Part shown: positions 8,425-16,801 of the stretch, one piece after another
Layout of the letters: the number at the start of each line of letters is the position of its first letter
Numbering within the stretch: position 1 is the first letter of the stretch
DNA from: Pseudomonadaceae bacterium
GTDB taxonomy: Bacteria > Pseudomonadota > Gammaproteobacteria > Pseudomonadales > Azotimanducaceae
Direction of reading: 5' to 3'
DNA: 64,000 nt
Assembly: GCA_024743435.1 (NCBI GenBank)
Contig: JANSWO010000003.1
Span: 124,001 to 188,000, forward strand
Made by a program: the position numbers and the translations under genes
The notes under the pieces: model-generated
The model's database searches: none
Seen by the model: the letters and a program-made list of their open reading frames with translations, nothing else
Told to the model about the DNA's origin: nothing

Positions 8425-8447
8425 TATACTGGGCCGCCGTTAACGGC
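8425..8447 (+). promoter_or_regulatory. nadA promoter -10 with adjacent palindrome
   Basis: TATACT at 8425-8430 is a near-consensus -10 box. A TTGAAA upstream is 20 bases away, too far for a standard -35. A perfect 12-base palindrome GCCGTTAACGGC follows at 8436-8447, in the expected start region, and could be an operator. The nadA start codon is 30 bases further on. Confidence 0.45.
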
Positions 8448-8477
8448 TTAGCAATCGACGTTGGACCCAGACGCTAT

Positions 8478-9506
8478 ATGAATCTACCAGACTACACACT
8501 CGAGCCAGAGCAGGTGCCGCTGCAGGAAGAGCCGGCGCGCAGCAGCGCTGAGCGCGACGCTCTGAAGGCTGAAATCAAATCGCTGCTCGCGGAGAAAAAT
8601 GCGGTGCTCGTCGCCCACTACTACGTGGATCCGGACATCCAGGACCTCGCCGCAGAGAGCGGCGGCTTTGTTTCCGATTCGCTGGAGATGGCTCGCTTCG
8701 GTCGTGACCACGAAGCCGACACGTTGATCGTTGCGGGCGTGCGCTTTATGGGCGAAACCGCAAAGATTCTGTCTCCCGAGAAGACCGTGTTGATGCCCAC
8801 GCTCAAAGCTGAATGCTCCCTGGACCTGGGTTGCCCTCCGGATCAGTTCAAGGCGTTTTGCGACGAACACAGCGACCGCACCGTGGTTGTCTACGCCAAC
8901 ACCTCTGTGCAGGTGAAAGCGATGTCGGATTGGGTGGTTACCTCGAGTTGTGCGCTCGATATCGTCAATCACCTGAAAGATCGAGGCGAGAAGATTCTCT
9001 GGGCTCCGGACAAACATCTGGGGCACTACATTCAAACCAACACGGACGCTGACATGTTGCTCTGGCAGGGTGCGTGCGTCGTGCATGAAGAGTTCAAAGC
9101 GAAAGCGCTTCTGGACTTGAAGAAGGTGTATCCGGATGCGGGCGTGCTCGTCCATCCCGAATCACCGGCTGCGGTTGTGGCGATAGCTGATCGGGTTGGC
9201 TCTACCAGCGCGATCATCAAGGCTGCGGCGGAGCTGCCGAACGATACGTTCATCGTCGGCACGGATCGCGGGATTTTCCACCAGCTACGCAGGCAGAACC
9301 CGAACAAACGCTTTATCGAAGCACCTACCGCGGGTGACGGAGCAACCTGCCGAAGCTGCGCCCATTGCCCGTGGATGGCGATGAACGCCTTGGAAAACAT
9401 GGCTTCCACGCTCTTGAGCGGTGACAACGAAATTTTCGTTGATCCAGCGATTGGCGAGCGCGCCATGTTGCCGCTCGAGCGAATGCTGGCGTTTCAGACC
9501 GGTTAG
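8478..9506 (+). CDS. nadA: Quinolinate synthase A
   Basis: Condenses iminoaspartate with dihydroxyacetone phosphate to quinolinate for NAD synthesis, using a 4Fe-4S cluster. The 342-residue length is normal. Seen: [16 protein letters not shown] near the N-terminus and [10 protein letters not shown]. The three regions with cluster cysteines are also present: [22 protein letters not shown], and the C-terminal [20 protein letters not shown] and [10 protein letters not shown] contribute to the active site. It is monocistronic, convergent with bepA and divergent from the GST gene. No nadB or nadC is nearby. Confidence 0.97.
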   Translation: MNLPDYTLEPEQVPLQEEPARSSAERDALKAEIKSLLAEKNAVLVAHYYVDPDIQDLAAESGGFVSDSLEMARFGRDHEADTLIVAGVRFMGETAKILSPEKTVLMPTLKAECSLDLGCPPDQFKAFCDEHSDRTVVVYANTSVQVKAMSDWVVTSSCALDIVNHLKDRGEKILWAPDKHLGHYIQTNTDADMLLWQGACVVHEEFKAKALLDLKKVYPDAGVLVHPESPAAVVAIADRVGSTSAIIKAAAELPNDTFIVGTDRGIFHQLRRQNPNKRFIEAPTAGDGATCRSCAHCPWMAMNALENMASTLLSGDNEIFVDPAIGERAMLPLERMLAFQTG

Positions 9507-9515
9507 CAGTGCAAC

Positions 9516-9548
9516 CGCGGCGCCTGTCTCTTCACTAAGCGCGCCGCG
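9516..9548. terminator. Hairpin between convergent nadA and bepA
   Basis: CGCGGCGC (9516-9523) and GCGCCGCG (9541-9548) can form an eight-base-pair stem with a 17-base loop. It lies after nadA and over the last codons of bepA. There is no T tract, so its role as a bidirectional terminator is only possible. Confidence 0.3.
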
Positions 9549-11043
9549 CCTCTTCCAGCGCATCGCGTAGCGCCAGTATGCGTGCTTCGAGTTTAGCGAC
9601 GGTCTTGCTGTCCGAACGGGAGACCAGCTGACGCGCGTACTCCAGGTGCTGAATGGCTTTCGTATAGGCGCCGTGCAGCGCGAAGTATTCGGCTCGCGCC
9701 TGGTGCACACCCAGCACGTTGCCCGCCAGGCCCGACGTTTCGGCCAACTCGTACCACAGGTCGACATCGTCTGACCGCAACCTGGTTTGCCGCTCTAGCA
9801 CCTGCTCCGCGTCGCCGTGACGCTTGTGCCCGTTCAGTGATTTCGCGTAGAGGGTTGCCAATGGGGGATTGTCTGGGTTCAGAACGAGTTGATGACTAAT
9901 CAACTGTTCGGCTTCGTTAAATCGCCTGGCGTTGATGAGTAGTTCGGCCTGGGCTGCCGCGAACAGAATACGGTTGGGTGCCGAGTTGTAGATGCGTTTG
10001 AAGGTGTCGAGCGCTTCTTCGTGATTGTTTGCCGCGCTGAGTGCGAGCGCCAAGCCGTAGGCTGCTGCGGTGTCGTTAGGTCTTTGGCGCAGGCGCTGGC
10101 GAAATTCAGTGACGGCGGTTTGCGGTGTGTCCGCGTAACGAACTTCGACCCGGGCACGCATCAGCTGGAAGTCCGGCGAATCCCTGAACTGCCTTGCTGC
10201 AACCCGGGCATTCAGATCCGCCGCCTGATTGCGTGCATCGCTGACCCGGGAATCGGAAAGCGGGTGCGTGAGCAGAAATTCCGGTGGCTTTCGGCTGTGT
10301 CGGTAGGCCCGCTGCATGCGCTCGAACATGCGCGCCATGCCATCCGGATCCAGTCCTGCTTGCTGCAAAGTGGAAAGCCCGATGCGATCCGCCTCCTGTT
10401 CACGCACGCGTGAATAGCGCAGTGCGTTTGACTGTGCTGCGGCCTGAGTGGCGCTGATCGCAGCGAGACCCGCATCGCCCCCCGCAGCCGCGCCGATCGC
10501 CAGGGCAGCCAGCAGGCCGATGATATTGGGAATGGTTGATGCGCGTTGCTGTTCTACGCCGCGGGCGAAGTGACGTTGCGACAAGTGCGCCAGCTCGTGC
10601 GCGATGACCGATGAGTATTCGTGCACATCCTCGGCGTAGAGGAACAAGCCCAGATTAATACCAACGACACCGCCGGGCGCTGCGAATGCGTTCAACTGGG
10701 GGGAATCAATCAGTACCACCGACAGCACTTTCTCTTTCAGCTGCGAGTGCTCGGTCAGGTCGAACAGTTGCCGCTCCGCGTAGTACTTCAGTACCGGGTC
10801 GGAAACGGTTGGCAGCGCGGCGTGAATCTGTTTCAGAAAATCGCGGCCGATGCGCCGTTCCATCTCGGGTGAAAACAGGCTGGACGATGTGTCGCCGAGC
10901 TCGGGCAGGTCGTCGATGGTTATGGCTCGGCTCGACGGGCTGATCAGCAAGGCTGAACACAGCGCAAGACACCCGAGCGCGCGGGTTGTGCTGCAGAGCG
11001 ATGTTCGACCCAGCAGGCCAGAACTCTGTTTCGTGCTGTCCAT
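9535..11043 (-). CDS. bepA: BepA-like periplasmic M48 metalloprotease with TPR domain
   Basis: A 502-residue periplasmic zinc protease/chaperone of the BepA (YfgC) family, which degrades or assists stalled outer-membrane proteins such as LptD. An N-terminal signal sequence (hydrophobic ALGCLALCSALLI, ending SSRA) leads into the M48 domain. The zinc motif HELAH is at residues 149-153, and a third-ligand region REQEADRIG lies near residue 209. From about residue 300 the sequence is helical TPR repeats (AAYGLALALSAANNHEEAL, LATLYAKSLNGHKRHGDAEQ). A good promoter with an overlapping dyad lies about 120 bases upstream. The architecture matches BepA closely. Confidence 0.93.
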   Translation of the reverse strand: MDSTKQSSGLLGRTSLCSTTRALGCLALCSALLISPSSRAITIDDLPELGDTSSSLFSPEMERRIGRDFLKQIHAALPTVSDPVLKYYAERQLFDLTEHSQLKEKVLSVVLIDSPQLNAFAAPGGVVGINLGLFLYAEDVHEYSSVIAHELAHLSQRHFARGVEQQRASTIPNIIGLLAALAIGAAAGGDAGLAAISATQAAAQSNALRYSRVREQEADRIGLSTLQQAGLDPDGMARMFERMQRAYRHSRKPPEFLLTHPLSDSRVSDARNQAADLNARVAARQFRDSPDFQLMRARVEVRYADTPQTAVTEFRQRLRQRPNDTAAAYGLALALSAANNHEEALDTFKRIYNSAPNRILFAAAQAELLINARRFNEAEQLISHQLVLNPDNPPLATLYAKSLNGHKRHGDAEQVLERQTRLRSDDVDLWYELAETSGLAGNVLGVHQARAEYFALHGAYTKAIQHLEYARQLVSRSDSKTVAKLEARILALRDALEEARRA

Positions 11044-11159
11044 CGATTACTCGTGCCTGTGCGTCCAACCGCAGCGGTTGGGGTGGTTTGTTCAGTTGCC
11101 GTTCACATTGACGGGTGCTTTTAGCTTGGAGGGAATCGTATCGCCGCCAACAGAGGTTT

Positions 11160-11190
11160 ACGTTATCACTAACGTTTATTTTGATGCCAA
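11160..11190 (-). promoter_or_regulatory. bepA promoter with 16-base operator-like dyad
   Basis: On the minus strand TTGGCA (complement of 11185-11190) and GATAAC (complement of 11162-11167) are separated by exactly 17 bases, a standard sigma-70 arrangement. The perfect inverted repeat ACGTTA-TCAC-TAACGT (11160-11175) covers the -10 box, a position expected for a repressor site. The divergent TusA-like gene starts 157 bases away. Confidence 0.55.
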
Positions 11191-11331
11191 GCATGGCTTT
11201 TGGTTCCCCAATCTATCGGCTGCCTGACTAGGCGCGGAAGTGACGGAAGGGACGACGGTTAGGAGAGCCGGGATTACGAAACCTGGGTTGCGAATGAGAA
11301 AAACAACACGCGGTCGGGGTACGATGCGCGC

Positions 11332-11628
11332 ATGAATAGCGAAGAGCAAAACCCTGCAAATAGCGAAGGCGGCACAGCCCCAGTCGCCGGGCCTGATATC
11401 CGACGAGGTGATGTTCACCTCGATGTTTGCGGGTTGTCATGCCCGATGCCCCTGCTGAAAGCTAAATTGGCTCTTAACGATATGGCACAAGGGCAACTGC
11501 TGAGTGTAGTTGCGACAGACCCAGGCTCTGTGCGGGATTTCGAGGTGTTCGCCGGCCAAAGTGGCCACGAGCTGCTCGCATCCACGAGTCAAGGCGATGA
11601 ATTTCATTACCTGCTGAAACGGAAATAG
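11332..11628 (+). CDS. TusA family sulfur carrier
   Basis: A 98-residue TusA/SirA-like protein. The family signature CGLSCPMPLLKAKLAL carries the sulfur-accepting Cys in CPxP form, followed by QLLSVVATDPGSVRDF and a final LLKRK. The first about 33 residues (NSEEQNPANSEGGTAPVAGP) are a low-complexity extension beyond the usual core of about 80 residues. It is followed nine bases later by a PerM-like permease gene, a pairing seen in pseudomonad genomes next to bepA. Probable role: sulfur relay; the exact acceptor is unknown. Confidence 0.9.
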   Translation: MNSEEQNPANSEGGTAPVAGPDIRRGDVHLDVCGLSCPMPLLKAKLALNDMAQGQLLSVVATDPGSVRDFEVFAGQSGHELLASTSQGDEFHYLLKRK

Positions 11629-11637
11629 GATCGGCCT

Positions 11638-12750
11638 GTGAAGTTTCTTCAGATTATGGGCAGTTGGGTAAACCGCTACTTCTCTAACGAAGAAGCGGTC
11701 TACCTCATCTCCATGCTGGCTGTCTGTTTCGTTGCGCTGTTCACGCTTGGTGGTGTGCTGGCGCCGGTGCTCACCGGCTTGGTGATCGCGTTTCTCCTGC
11801 AGGGGTTGGTGTCGCGCCTGACGGCACTGCGAATGCCGCACTTCGCCGCCGTACTCGTTGCCTTTACCGTCTTTCTCGGCACCCTGATTGCCACTCTTCT
11901 ATTTCTCGTGCCGCTGTTGTGGCGACAATTGCAGGCGCTGGTATCGGCGCTTCCCGGGCTGGTTGAGCGTCTTCGCAGCTTGAGCATCGATCTGCCGGAA
12001 TCCATCGCAAACTACGTCACGCCGCAGCAGATTGACGCCTGGCTGGCGGCGAGCGCCGGCGAAATCGGTAACCTTTCGGGCACTCTGATCGAAACCACTC
12101 TTGCGCAGGTGCCGGGGCTGGTGGGCCTGCTCATCTACCTCGTGCTGGTACCGATTTCCGTCTTCTTCTTCCTCCTCGACCGCCAGCGGATCCTTGATGC
12201 CGCTCTGGCTTTGCTGCCTAGCGAGCGGCCGCTGCTCAATCGCGTGGGTGGCGAGATGAATCTGCAGCTGGCTAATTATGTTCGCGGCAAGGCGATAGAG
12301 ATTCTGATTGTCGGGGCCACGAGCTACGTTGCCTTTCAGTGGCTTGGACTGAACTATGCGGCGCTTTTAGCGTTGCTGGTCGGATTGTCGGTCCTTGTGC
12401 CTTTTATTGGCGCAGCGGTGGTTACCATTCCGGTGGCGGTGGTTGGCTTGATTCAATTTGGCTGGAGTGCAGATTTTGCCTGGCTGATGATCGCCTACGC
12501 GATCATTCAGGCGCTCGATGGCAACGTGCTGGTGCCGCTGCTGTTTGCGGAGGCGGTCAACTTGCACCCAATCGCCATCATCGTTGCCGTGCTTGCCTTT
12601 GGCGGTCTGTGGGGCCTGTGGGGGGTGTTTTTTGCGATCCCTCTCGCCACTCTGATCAAGGCTATCTGGAATGCCTGGCCGAGTGGCGATGAGCTGGACG
12701 AGGAAGACCATGCGGGCCGGGGTGATGCAATCGAGCCGGACGGCCACTAG
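11638..12750 (+). CDS. AI-2E family transporter (PerM/YhhT-like)
   Basis: A 370-residue inner-membrane protein of the AI-2E/PerM family with multiple transmembrane segments. Seen: two N-terminal helices (YLISMLAVCFVALFTLGGVL and the next), a periplasmic or amphipathic segment near residues 105-150, VGLLIYLVLVPISVFFFLLD, and the conserved C-terminal helices with FIGAAVVTIPVAVVGLIQFG and GLWGLWGVFFAIPLATLIKA. A GTG start at 11638 has AGGA eight bases upstream and lies nine bases after the TusA-like stop. The substrate is unknown; the family name does not establish autoinducer export. Confidence 0.9.
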   Translation: MKFLQIMGSWVNRYFSNEEAVYLISMLAVCFVALFTLGGVLAPVLTGLVIAFLLQGLVSRLTALRMPHFAAVLVAFTVFLGTLIATLLFLVPLLWRQLQALVSALPGLVERLRSLSIDLPESIANYVTPQQIDAWLAASAGEIGNLSGTLIETTLAQVPGLVGLLIYLVLVPISVFFFLLDRQRILDAALALLPSERPLLNRVGGEMNLQLANYVRGKAIEILIVGATSYVAFQWLGLNYAALLALLVGLSVLVPFIGAAVVTIPVAVVGLIQFGWSADFAWLMIAYAIIQALDGNVLVPLLFAEAVNLHPIAIIVAVLAFGGLWGLWGVFFAIPLATLIKAIWNAWPSGDELDEEDHAGRGDAIEPDGH

Positions 12751-12791
12751 TGGCTTGTAGGGCTTCCGCGTAGACTGCGCAGCGATTGCGC

Positions 12792-12828
12792 TGCCAGGTC
12801 TGTCACCGCTGGCCTGGCAACCGTTTTT
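12792..12828 (+). terminator. Possible intrinsic terminator between the permease and dapA
   Basis: TGCCAGG (12792-12798) pairs with CCTGGCA (12813-12819), and a run of five T follows at 12824-12828. The loop is long (14 bases) and the T tract starts four bases after the stem, so it is a modest candidate. It could equally act as a leader structure for dapA, which starts at 12844. Confidence 0.35.
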
Positions 12829-12843
12829 CGGAGAGTTCTGTTC

Positions 12844-13743
12844 ATGTCTTCATCCTCGCAGTTAACCCTTGCTGGCAGCATGGTCGCGCTGGTCACGCCG
12901 ATGCACGAGTCGGGCGATATCGACTTTGAGTCCCTCGATGGCTTGCTCGAGTGGCACATCGATTGCGGTACGAGTGCGATTATTCCTACTGGCACCACCG
13001 GCGAGTCGGCCACACTCACGCCGCAAGAACACCTGTCTGTCATCAAACGCACCGTCGATGTGGTCGCCGGACGGGTACCGGTGATTGCCGGTACTGGTGC
13101 CAACGCCACCAGTGAGGCGATCGAGTACAGCCAGGCCGCGCAACGCTGCGGTGCTGACGCTTGCCTGTCGGTTACCCCGTACTACAACCGCCCACCTCAG
13201 GAAGGCATGTACCAGCACTACAAAGCCATTGCCGAGGCGATAGAGCTGCCACTTATCCTCTACAACGTGCCGCCTCGCACGGCGTCGGACCTGTTACCCG
13301 ACACCGTCGCCCGGCTTGCGGAAATCGACAACATCGTTGGTATTAAAGAGGCGTGTGGCGATGCTGAACGGGTGGCGGCCCATACGGCTCGAGTGCCAGA
13401 CGATTTCGTGATTCTGTCCGGTGAAGATGCCCAAAACCTGCGCATGTTCGAGCTCGGAGCGCGTGGCGCTATATCCGTAACGGCGAATGTACGTCCTTTA
13501 GAGATGGCTCAGTTCTGTCGAGCCTGGCTCGAGGGTGATGTAGACGGCGCACAGCGCTTTGACGATGAGCTGCAGAGCACGCACCGGCTGCTGTTTATCG
13601 AACCCAGCCCCATGCCCACCAAGTGGGCACTTGCGCAAATGGGGCGCATTCAACCCGGCATTCGCTTGCCGCTGATTCCTTTGTCAGAGCAGGGTGCTCG
13701 AGAAATTGGCCGGCACTTGCTGGATATTGGAGTAGTGGAGTGA
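12844..13743 (+). CDS. dapA: 4-hydroxy-tetrahydrodipicolinate synthase
   Basis: Condenses pyruvate with aspartate semialdehyde, the first committed step to diaminopimelate and lysine. A 299-residue TIM barrel. Seen: TGTTGESATL (pyruvate carboxyl-binding Thr pair), VTPYYNRPPQEGMYQHY with the catalytic Tyr, and GIKEACGD with the Schiff-base Lys. The stop overlaps the bamC start by one base (TGATG). The dapA-bamC linkage is a known gammaproteobacterial arrangement. Confidence 0.96.
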   Translation: MSSSSQLTLAGSMVALVTPMHESGDIDFESLDGLLEWHIDCGTSAIIPTGTTGESATLTPQEHLSVIKRTVDVVAGRVPVIAGTGANATSEAIEYSQAAQRCGADACLSVTPYYNRPPQEGMYQHYKAIAEAIELPLILYNVPPRTASDLLPDTVARLAEIDNIVGIKEACGDAERVAAHTARVPDDFVILSGEDAQNLRMFELGARGAISVTANVRPLEMAQFCRAWLEGDVDGAQRFDDELQSTHRLLFIEPSPMPTKWALAQMGRIQPGIRLPLIPLSEQGAREIGRHLLDIGVVE

Positions 13744-14918
13744 TGTTGGATCTGGCGTTGACATGGCGGCGTGCGGTCATACTGCTTGTTGCGGCCTGTC
13801 TATCCGGCGGCTGTAGCTGGTTTAACGATGACGAAGGCATTTTCGTCAACCAGACCGACGACTACATTAGTGTTGAAGAACCGCCGCCGCTGGTGGTTCC
13901 GGAAGATCTGAACAGCGTACGAGTGCAGGATGCGTTCCCTGTGCCCGAGATTGTGGAGCAACCAAGGCCGCAGATGTTCCCGGGCCGCGCACCGCGGCCA
14001 ACCGCGATTTTTGCCAATGACACTCGGGAAGACGTGCGTATCCAGCGCCTCGGTGACAGAAGCTGGCTGGTCGTGCCTGAGCCCCCGAGCGTGGTGTGGC
14101 CGCAGGTGAAACAGTTCCTGGCTGACAACGGCGTAGCCATCGATGCAGAGCTGCCATATCTCGGCTTTCTCGACAGCCAGTGGCTTGAAGTAGAAGACAT
14201 CGCCTATCGCGACGTGATTCGCGAACGCCTGAAGAACCAGAAAATGGCTGAGGGCGAACTGGCCGGAGTAGATCGTTTCCGCATCAAGCTTGAGCAGGGC
14301 CTGCGCGATCGAACCTCCGAGATACACGTTCGCCATCAGAGTGCGCAGAGCCAGCCCGAGTCAGATCGGGTTGGCTTTTCACCGGCCCGCACCGCCTCGG
14401 ACCTTGTGACGGCGGAGCAGGAGTTTCTCGCTGAGCTTGGCGCCTATGTTGCGGCTCGGGTTGCGGAGCAATCTGTTTCGATGGTGGCGCAAGGCATCAG
14501 CACGCAGACCAAGGCCATCATGACGCGCGATGGCCAGGGTAACCCCGCACTCCGGCTGAATCTGGACTTCGATCGCGCCTGGGCGACCGTCGCAACCGCG
14601 CTTGGCAATGCGGGAGTCGAGATTCTCAATCAGGATAGAAACAGCCAGCGCTACGACGCGTCGATCGCGCAAAGCCTGATAACCGGTGAAGAGGCATCCT
14701 GGTATTGCCGCTTTCTGCCCTGTGCTTCCGAAGGAGAGCGCACGGTGAGTATCGCGCTGGCCGAAGATACGACAGCGGAGACTGCAGAAGTTTCGAATAC
14801 AGCAGCCAGTGGGCTTGATGATGCCTATCTCGTTTCCGTTTTAGACGCCTCCGGTGATGCTGTTGATATGGACTACGCAACCGAAGTGCTGGTACTGCTG
14901 CGGGACTTTTCGGGTTGA
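13743..14918 (+). CDS. bamC: Outer membrane assembly lipoprotein BamC
   Basis: A lipoprotein subunit of the beta-barrel assembly machine. The 391-residue product begins with a lipoprotein signal (RRAVILLVAACLSGGC, lipobox Cys at about residue 24). It then has the extended proline-rich segment with EEPPPLVVPEDLNSVRVQD that in E. coli lies against BamD, and two helix-grip domains. The first contains GDRSWLVVPEPPSVVWPQVK and the second RLNLDFDRAWATVATAL. The ATG at 13743 overlaps the dapA stop; an earlier in-frame start would lie inside dapA. The downstream MBL gene overlaps its stop. Confidence 0.93.
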   Translation: MLDLALTWRRAVILLVAACLSGGCSWFNDDEGIFVNQTDDYISVEEPPPLVVPEDLNSVRVQDAFPVPEIVEQPRPQMFPGRAPRPTAIFANDTREDVRIQRLGDRSWLVVPEPPSVVWPQVKQFLADNGVAIDAELPYLGFLDSQWLEVEDIAYRDVIRERLKNQKMAEGELAGVDRFRIKLEQGLRDRTSEIHVRHQSAQSQPESDRVGFSPARTASDLVTAEQEFLAELGAYVAARVAEQSVSMVAQGISTQTKAIMTRDGQGNPALRLNLDFDRAWATVATALGNAGVEILNQDRNSQRYDASIAQSLITGEEASWYCRFLPCASEGERTVSIALAEDTTAETAEVSNTAASGLDDAYLVSVLDASGDAVDMDYATEVLVLLRDFSG

Positions 14919-15736
14919 GTCTGTTCTCCGCACCAGGGGACGGGCCGGCATTGGCGTCGCTTGGTAGCGGGAGCAAAGGCAACGGCACCCTGGTGCGACT
15001 TGGCGATGAGTTGCTATTGGTCGACTGCGGATTCACGCTCAAGCAAACGGAATACCGACTCAATCGCCTTGAGCTGGCGGGCGGCGACCTCACTGGAATT
15101 TTAGTCACCCACGAACACTCTGATCATCTCAGTGGTGTTGCCGGGCTAGCGCACAAATACAGGCTGCCGGTGTACGCCACCTATGGCACGGCCAATGCTC
15201 GAGATCTGCCGTTGCCGGTACGTATCGTTGATCCGGAGAAGCCTTTCAGTATCGGCGATGTCACGGTTGCTGCGGTGACCGTGCCCCATGATGCTGCGGA
15301 ACCAACGCAATTCGTTCTCAGTCATACATCCGGCAAAGTGGGTGTTCTGTCGGATTTAGGCTGCGTGACTCCGCATGTGATTGAGAGCTACAGCGGCTGC
15401 GATCTGGTGCTTATGGAAGCGAACCACGACTGGTCGATGTTGATGAATGGGCGCTATCCCCAGCGCCTGAAGAAGCGAGTGGGCGGTGACCATGGTCACC
15501 TGAATAACCAACAGGCTGCCAGCCTTCTGGAGCGCATTGCGCACCCGGGCCTGTCCGTTGTGCTTGGCCATGTCAGCCAGGAAAACAACGATCCCGGCCT
15601 TGTGGATGAAGCTTTTGAGCCTCTCCGCGCGCGGGTCGCATCGCTCATTCAGGCAGATCAGGACTACGGCATTGCCTGGCAGTCCCCTGTGCCTGAAAAC
15701 GGCTCCAAACTCGCTGGCGAGCAATCCGCCGGCTGA
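14915..15736 (+). CDS. MBL-fold metallo-hydrolase (YycJ/WalJ-like)
   Basis: A 273-residue metallo-beta-lactamase-fold hydrolase. Seen: ASLGSGSKGNGTLVRLGDE, then the metal motif THEHSDHLSG, the distal Asp in GVLSDLG, and late His residues in VVLGHVSQENND. NHDWSMLMNGRYPQRLKKRV is typical of the YycJ-like group, whose members act on nucleic acids. It starts with TTG overlapping the bamC stop (TTGA). The dapA-bamC-MBL order is known from pseudomonads, where purC usually follows; here a pilin gene follows instead. Confidence 0.9.
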   Translation: MSLFSAPGDGPALASLGSGSKGNGTLVRLGDELLLVDCGFTLKQTEYRLNRLELAGGDLTGILVTHEHSDHLSGVAGLAHKYRLPVYATYGTANARDLPLPVRIVDPEKPFSIGDVTVAAVTVPHDAAEPTQFVLSHTSGKVGVLSDLGCVTPHVIESYSGCDLVLMEANHDWSMLMNGRYPQRLKKRVGGDHGHLNNQQAASLLERIAHPGLSVVLGHVSQENNDPGLVDEAFEPLRARVASLIQADQDYGIAWQSPVPENGSKLAGEQSAG

Positions 15737-15958
15737 TCGCGCCCTTTTTGGGTTGTGCGATATCTCGATTATGCGATGACGCGCGAGCATCTGCGTTTCG
15801 CAAGGAATGTGACACTGTTCAACTCCTGCGTTACGTAACTGGCAAAACCCAGTTTTCCATCTTTACTCAAGAGAACCGCCTGCCTTTCGATGTATGACGT
15901 TGGGCGGCTCACGCCGTATTCGGCTTAAAAGGACGTAATGAAGGAACGAGGGAGCCTT

Positions 15959-16552
15959 ATGACAGCTCGACCCCGACAGAAGAATTCAGGTTTTACCCTG
16001 ATGGAAGTGATTGGCGTGATGGCGGTGATCGCTATTATCGCCTCGATCGCAACACCGCGCATCTTCGCTGCAATCGAAGATGCGAAAGTCACCGCCTTGG
16101 TACAACAGGTCAACGATCTTAAAGCCAACGTCGCAAGTTACTACAAAGATACCGGCCGATGGCCGAGGCACATTCCCAGCCATTCCGACAATCGATATAA
16201 AAACCTGATGGTCAATGACGCCGGTGGTGGTGCACCGATTCCAGGCTGGGACGGTCCGTATCTGGAAGCAGAGCTGACGAATCCGATTACATCGGGCGGT
16301 TATCTTGATCTGCAAACGACCAGTTCATCAGCATTTGCCTGTGATCTTTCGGGTGATGGCACCACGGATGGAACCTTCGTGACCTATCGGATTGATGGCG
16401 TGAGCCCATCTATCGCCGAAAAGGTTTCAAACATGATCGACAAAGATGGTGGTGTCACCTCCGGTAATGGCGCGTGGAAAGCGGCCGGGCGCGTGAAGCA
16501 GTACAACGGCAACCACAGCAGCATCATTGTGATCTGCCTCGCCAAGGTCTGA
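15959..16552 (+). CDS. GspG-like prepilin, probable major subunit of the pilus locus
   Basis: A type IV prepilin-like protein. A short basic leader ends in Gly, followed by FTLMEVIGVMAVIAIIASIA, the methylated Phe and Glu5 helix recognised by prepilin peptidase. The globular part resembles GspG (DTGRWPRHIP, GWDGPYLEAEL) and contains a loop DLSGDGTTDG like a calcium-binding site. The ATG at 15959 has GAGG seven bases upstream; an in-frame ATG at 15938 would add seven residues. The gene is followed at once by a strong terminator and so probably forms its own transcript, as expected of an abundant subunit (inference). The second pilin gene downstream is a close paralogue. Confidence 0.9.
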   Translation: MTARPRQKNSGFTLMEVIGVMAVIAIIASIATPRIFAAIEDAKVTALVQQVNDLKANVASYYKDTGRWPRHIPSHSDNRYKNLMVNDAGGGAPIPGWDGPYLEAELTNPITSGGYLDLQTTSSSAFACDLSGDGTTDGTFVTYRIDGVSPSIAEKVSNMIDKDGGVTSGNGAWKAAGRVKQYNGNHSSIIVICLAKV

Positions 16553-16575
16553 TCGACCCTGTTCATACTTCCCGA

Positions 16576-16599
16576 AAGCCCGGCTTGCCGGGCTTTTTT
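16576..16599 (+). terminator. Strong intrinsic terminator after the first pilin gene
   Basis: AAGCCCGG-CTTG-CCGGGCTT forms a perfect eight-base-pair stem with a four-base loop, and six T in total end the structure (16594-16599). It lies 23 bases after the pilin stop codon and separates this gene from the rest of the locus. Confidence 0.88.
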
Positions 16600-16801
16600 C
16601 TGTCTGCAATTCGGCAGACCTGAATGGCGCGGTGGGATTTGAGAGGAACTGCGCATTCTCCATCGCATGGGCAGCAAACTCGTGGAATTGAGCTTTACTT
16701 AACGAAGGACGATCTCGGGATGACTTTCTCCCGGTTTATCCCGTGCGCACGGATATGCACTGAATCACTTGGTAAATGCCGCAGTCGTGTAGGAAAGGAA
16801 C

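Noticed and set aside
15737-15958. Sigma-54 promoter before the first pilin gene (TGGCAAAACCCAGTTTTC)
   Set aside because: The -12 GC is absent and the -24 element is incomplete; no other convincing promoter was found in this gap.
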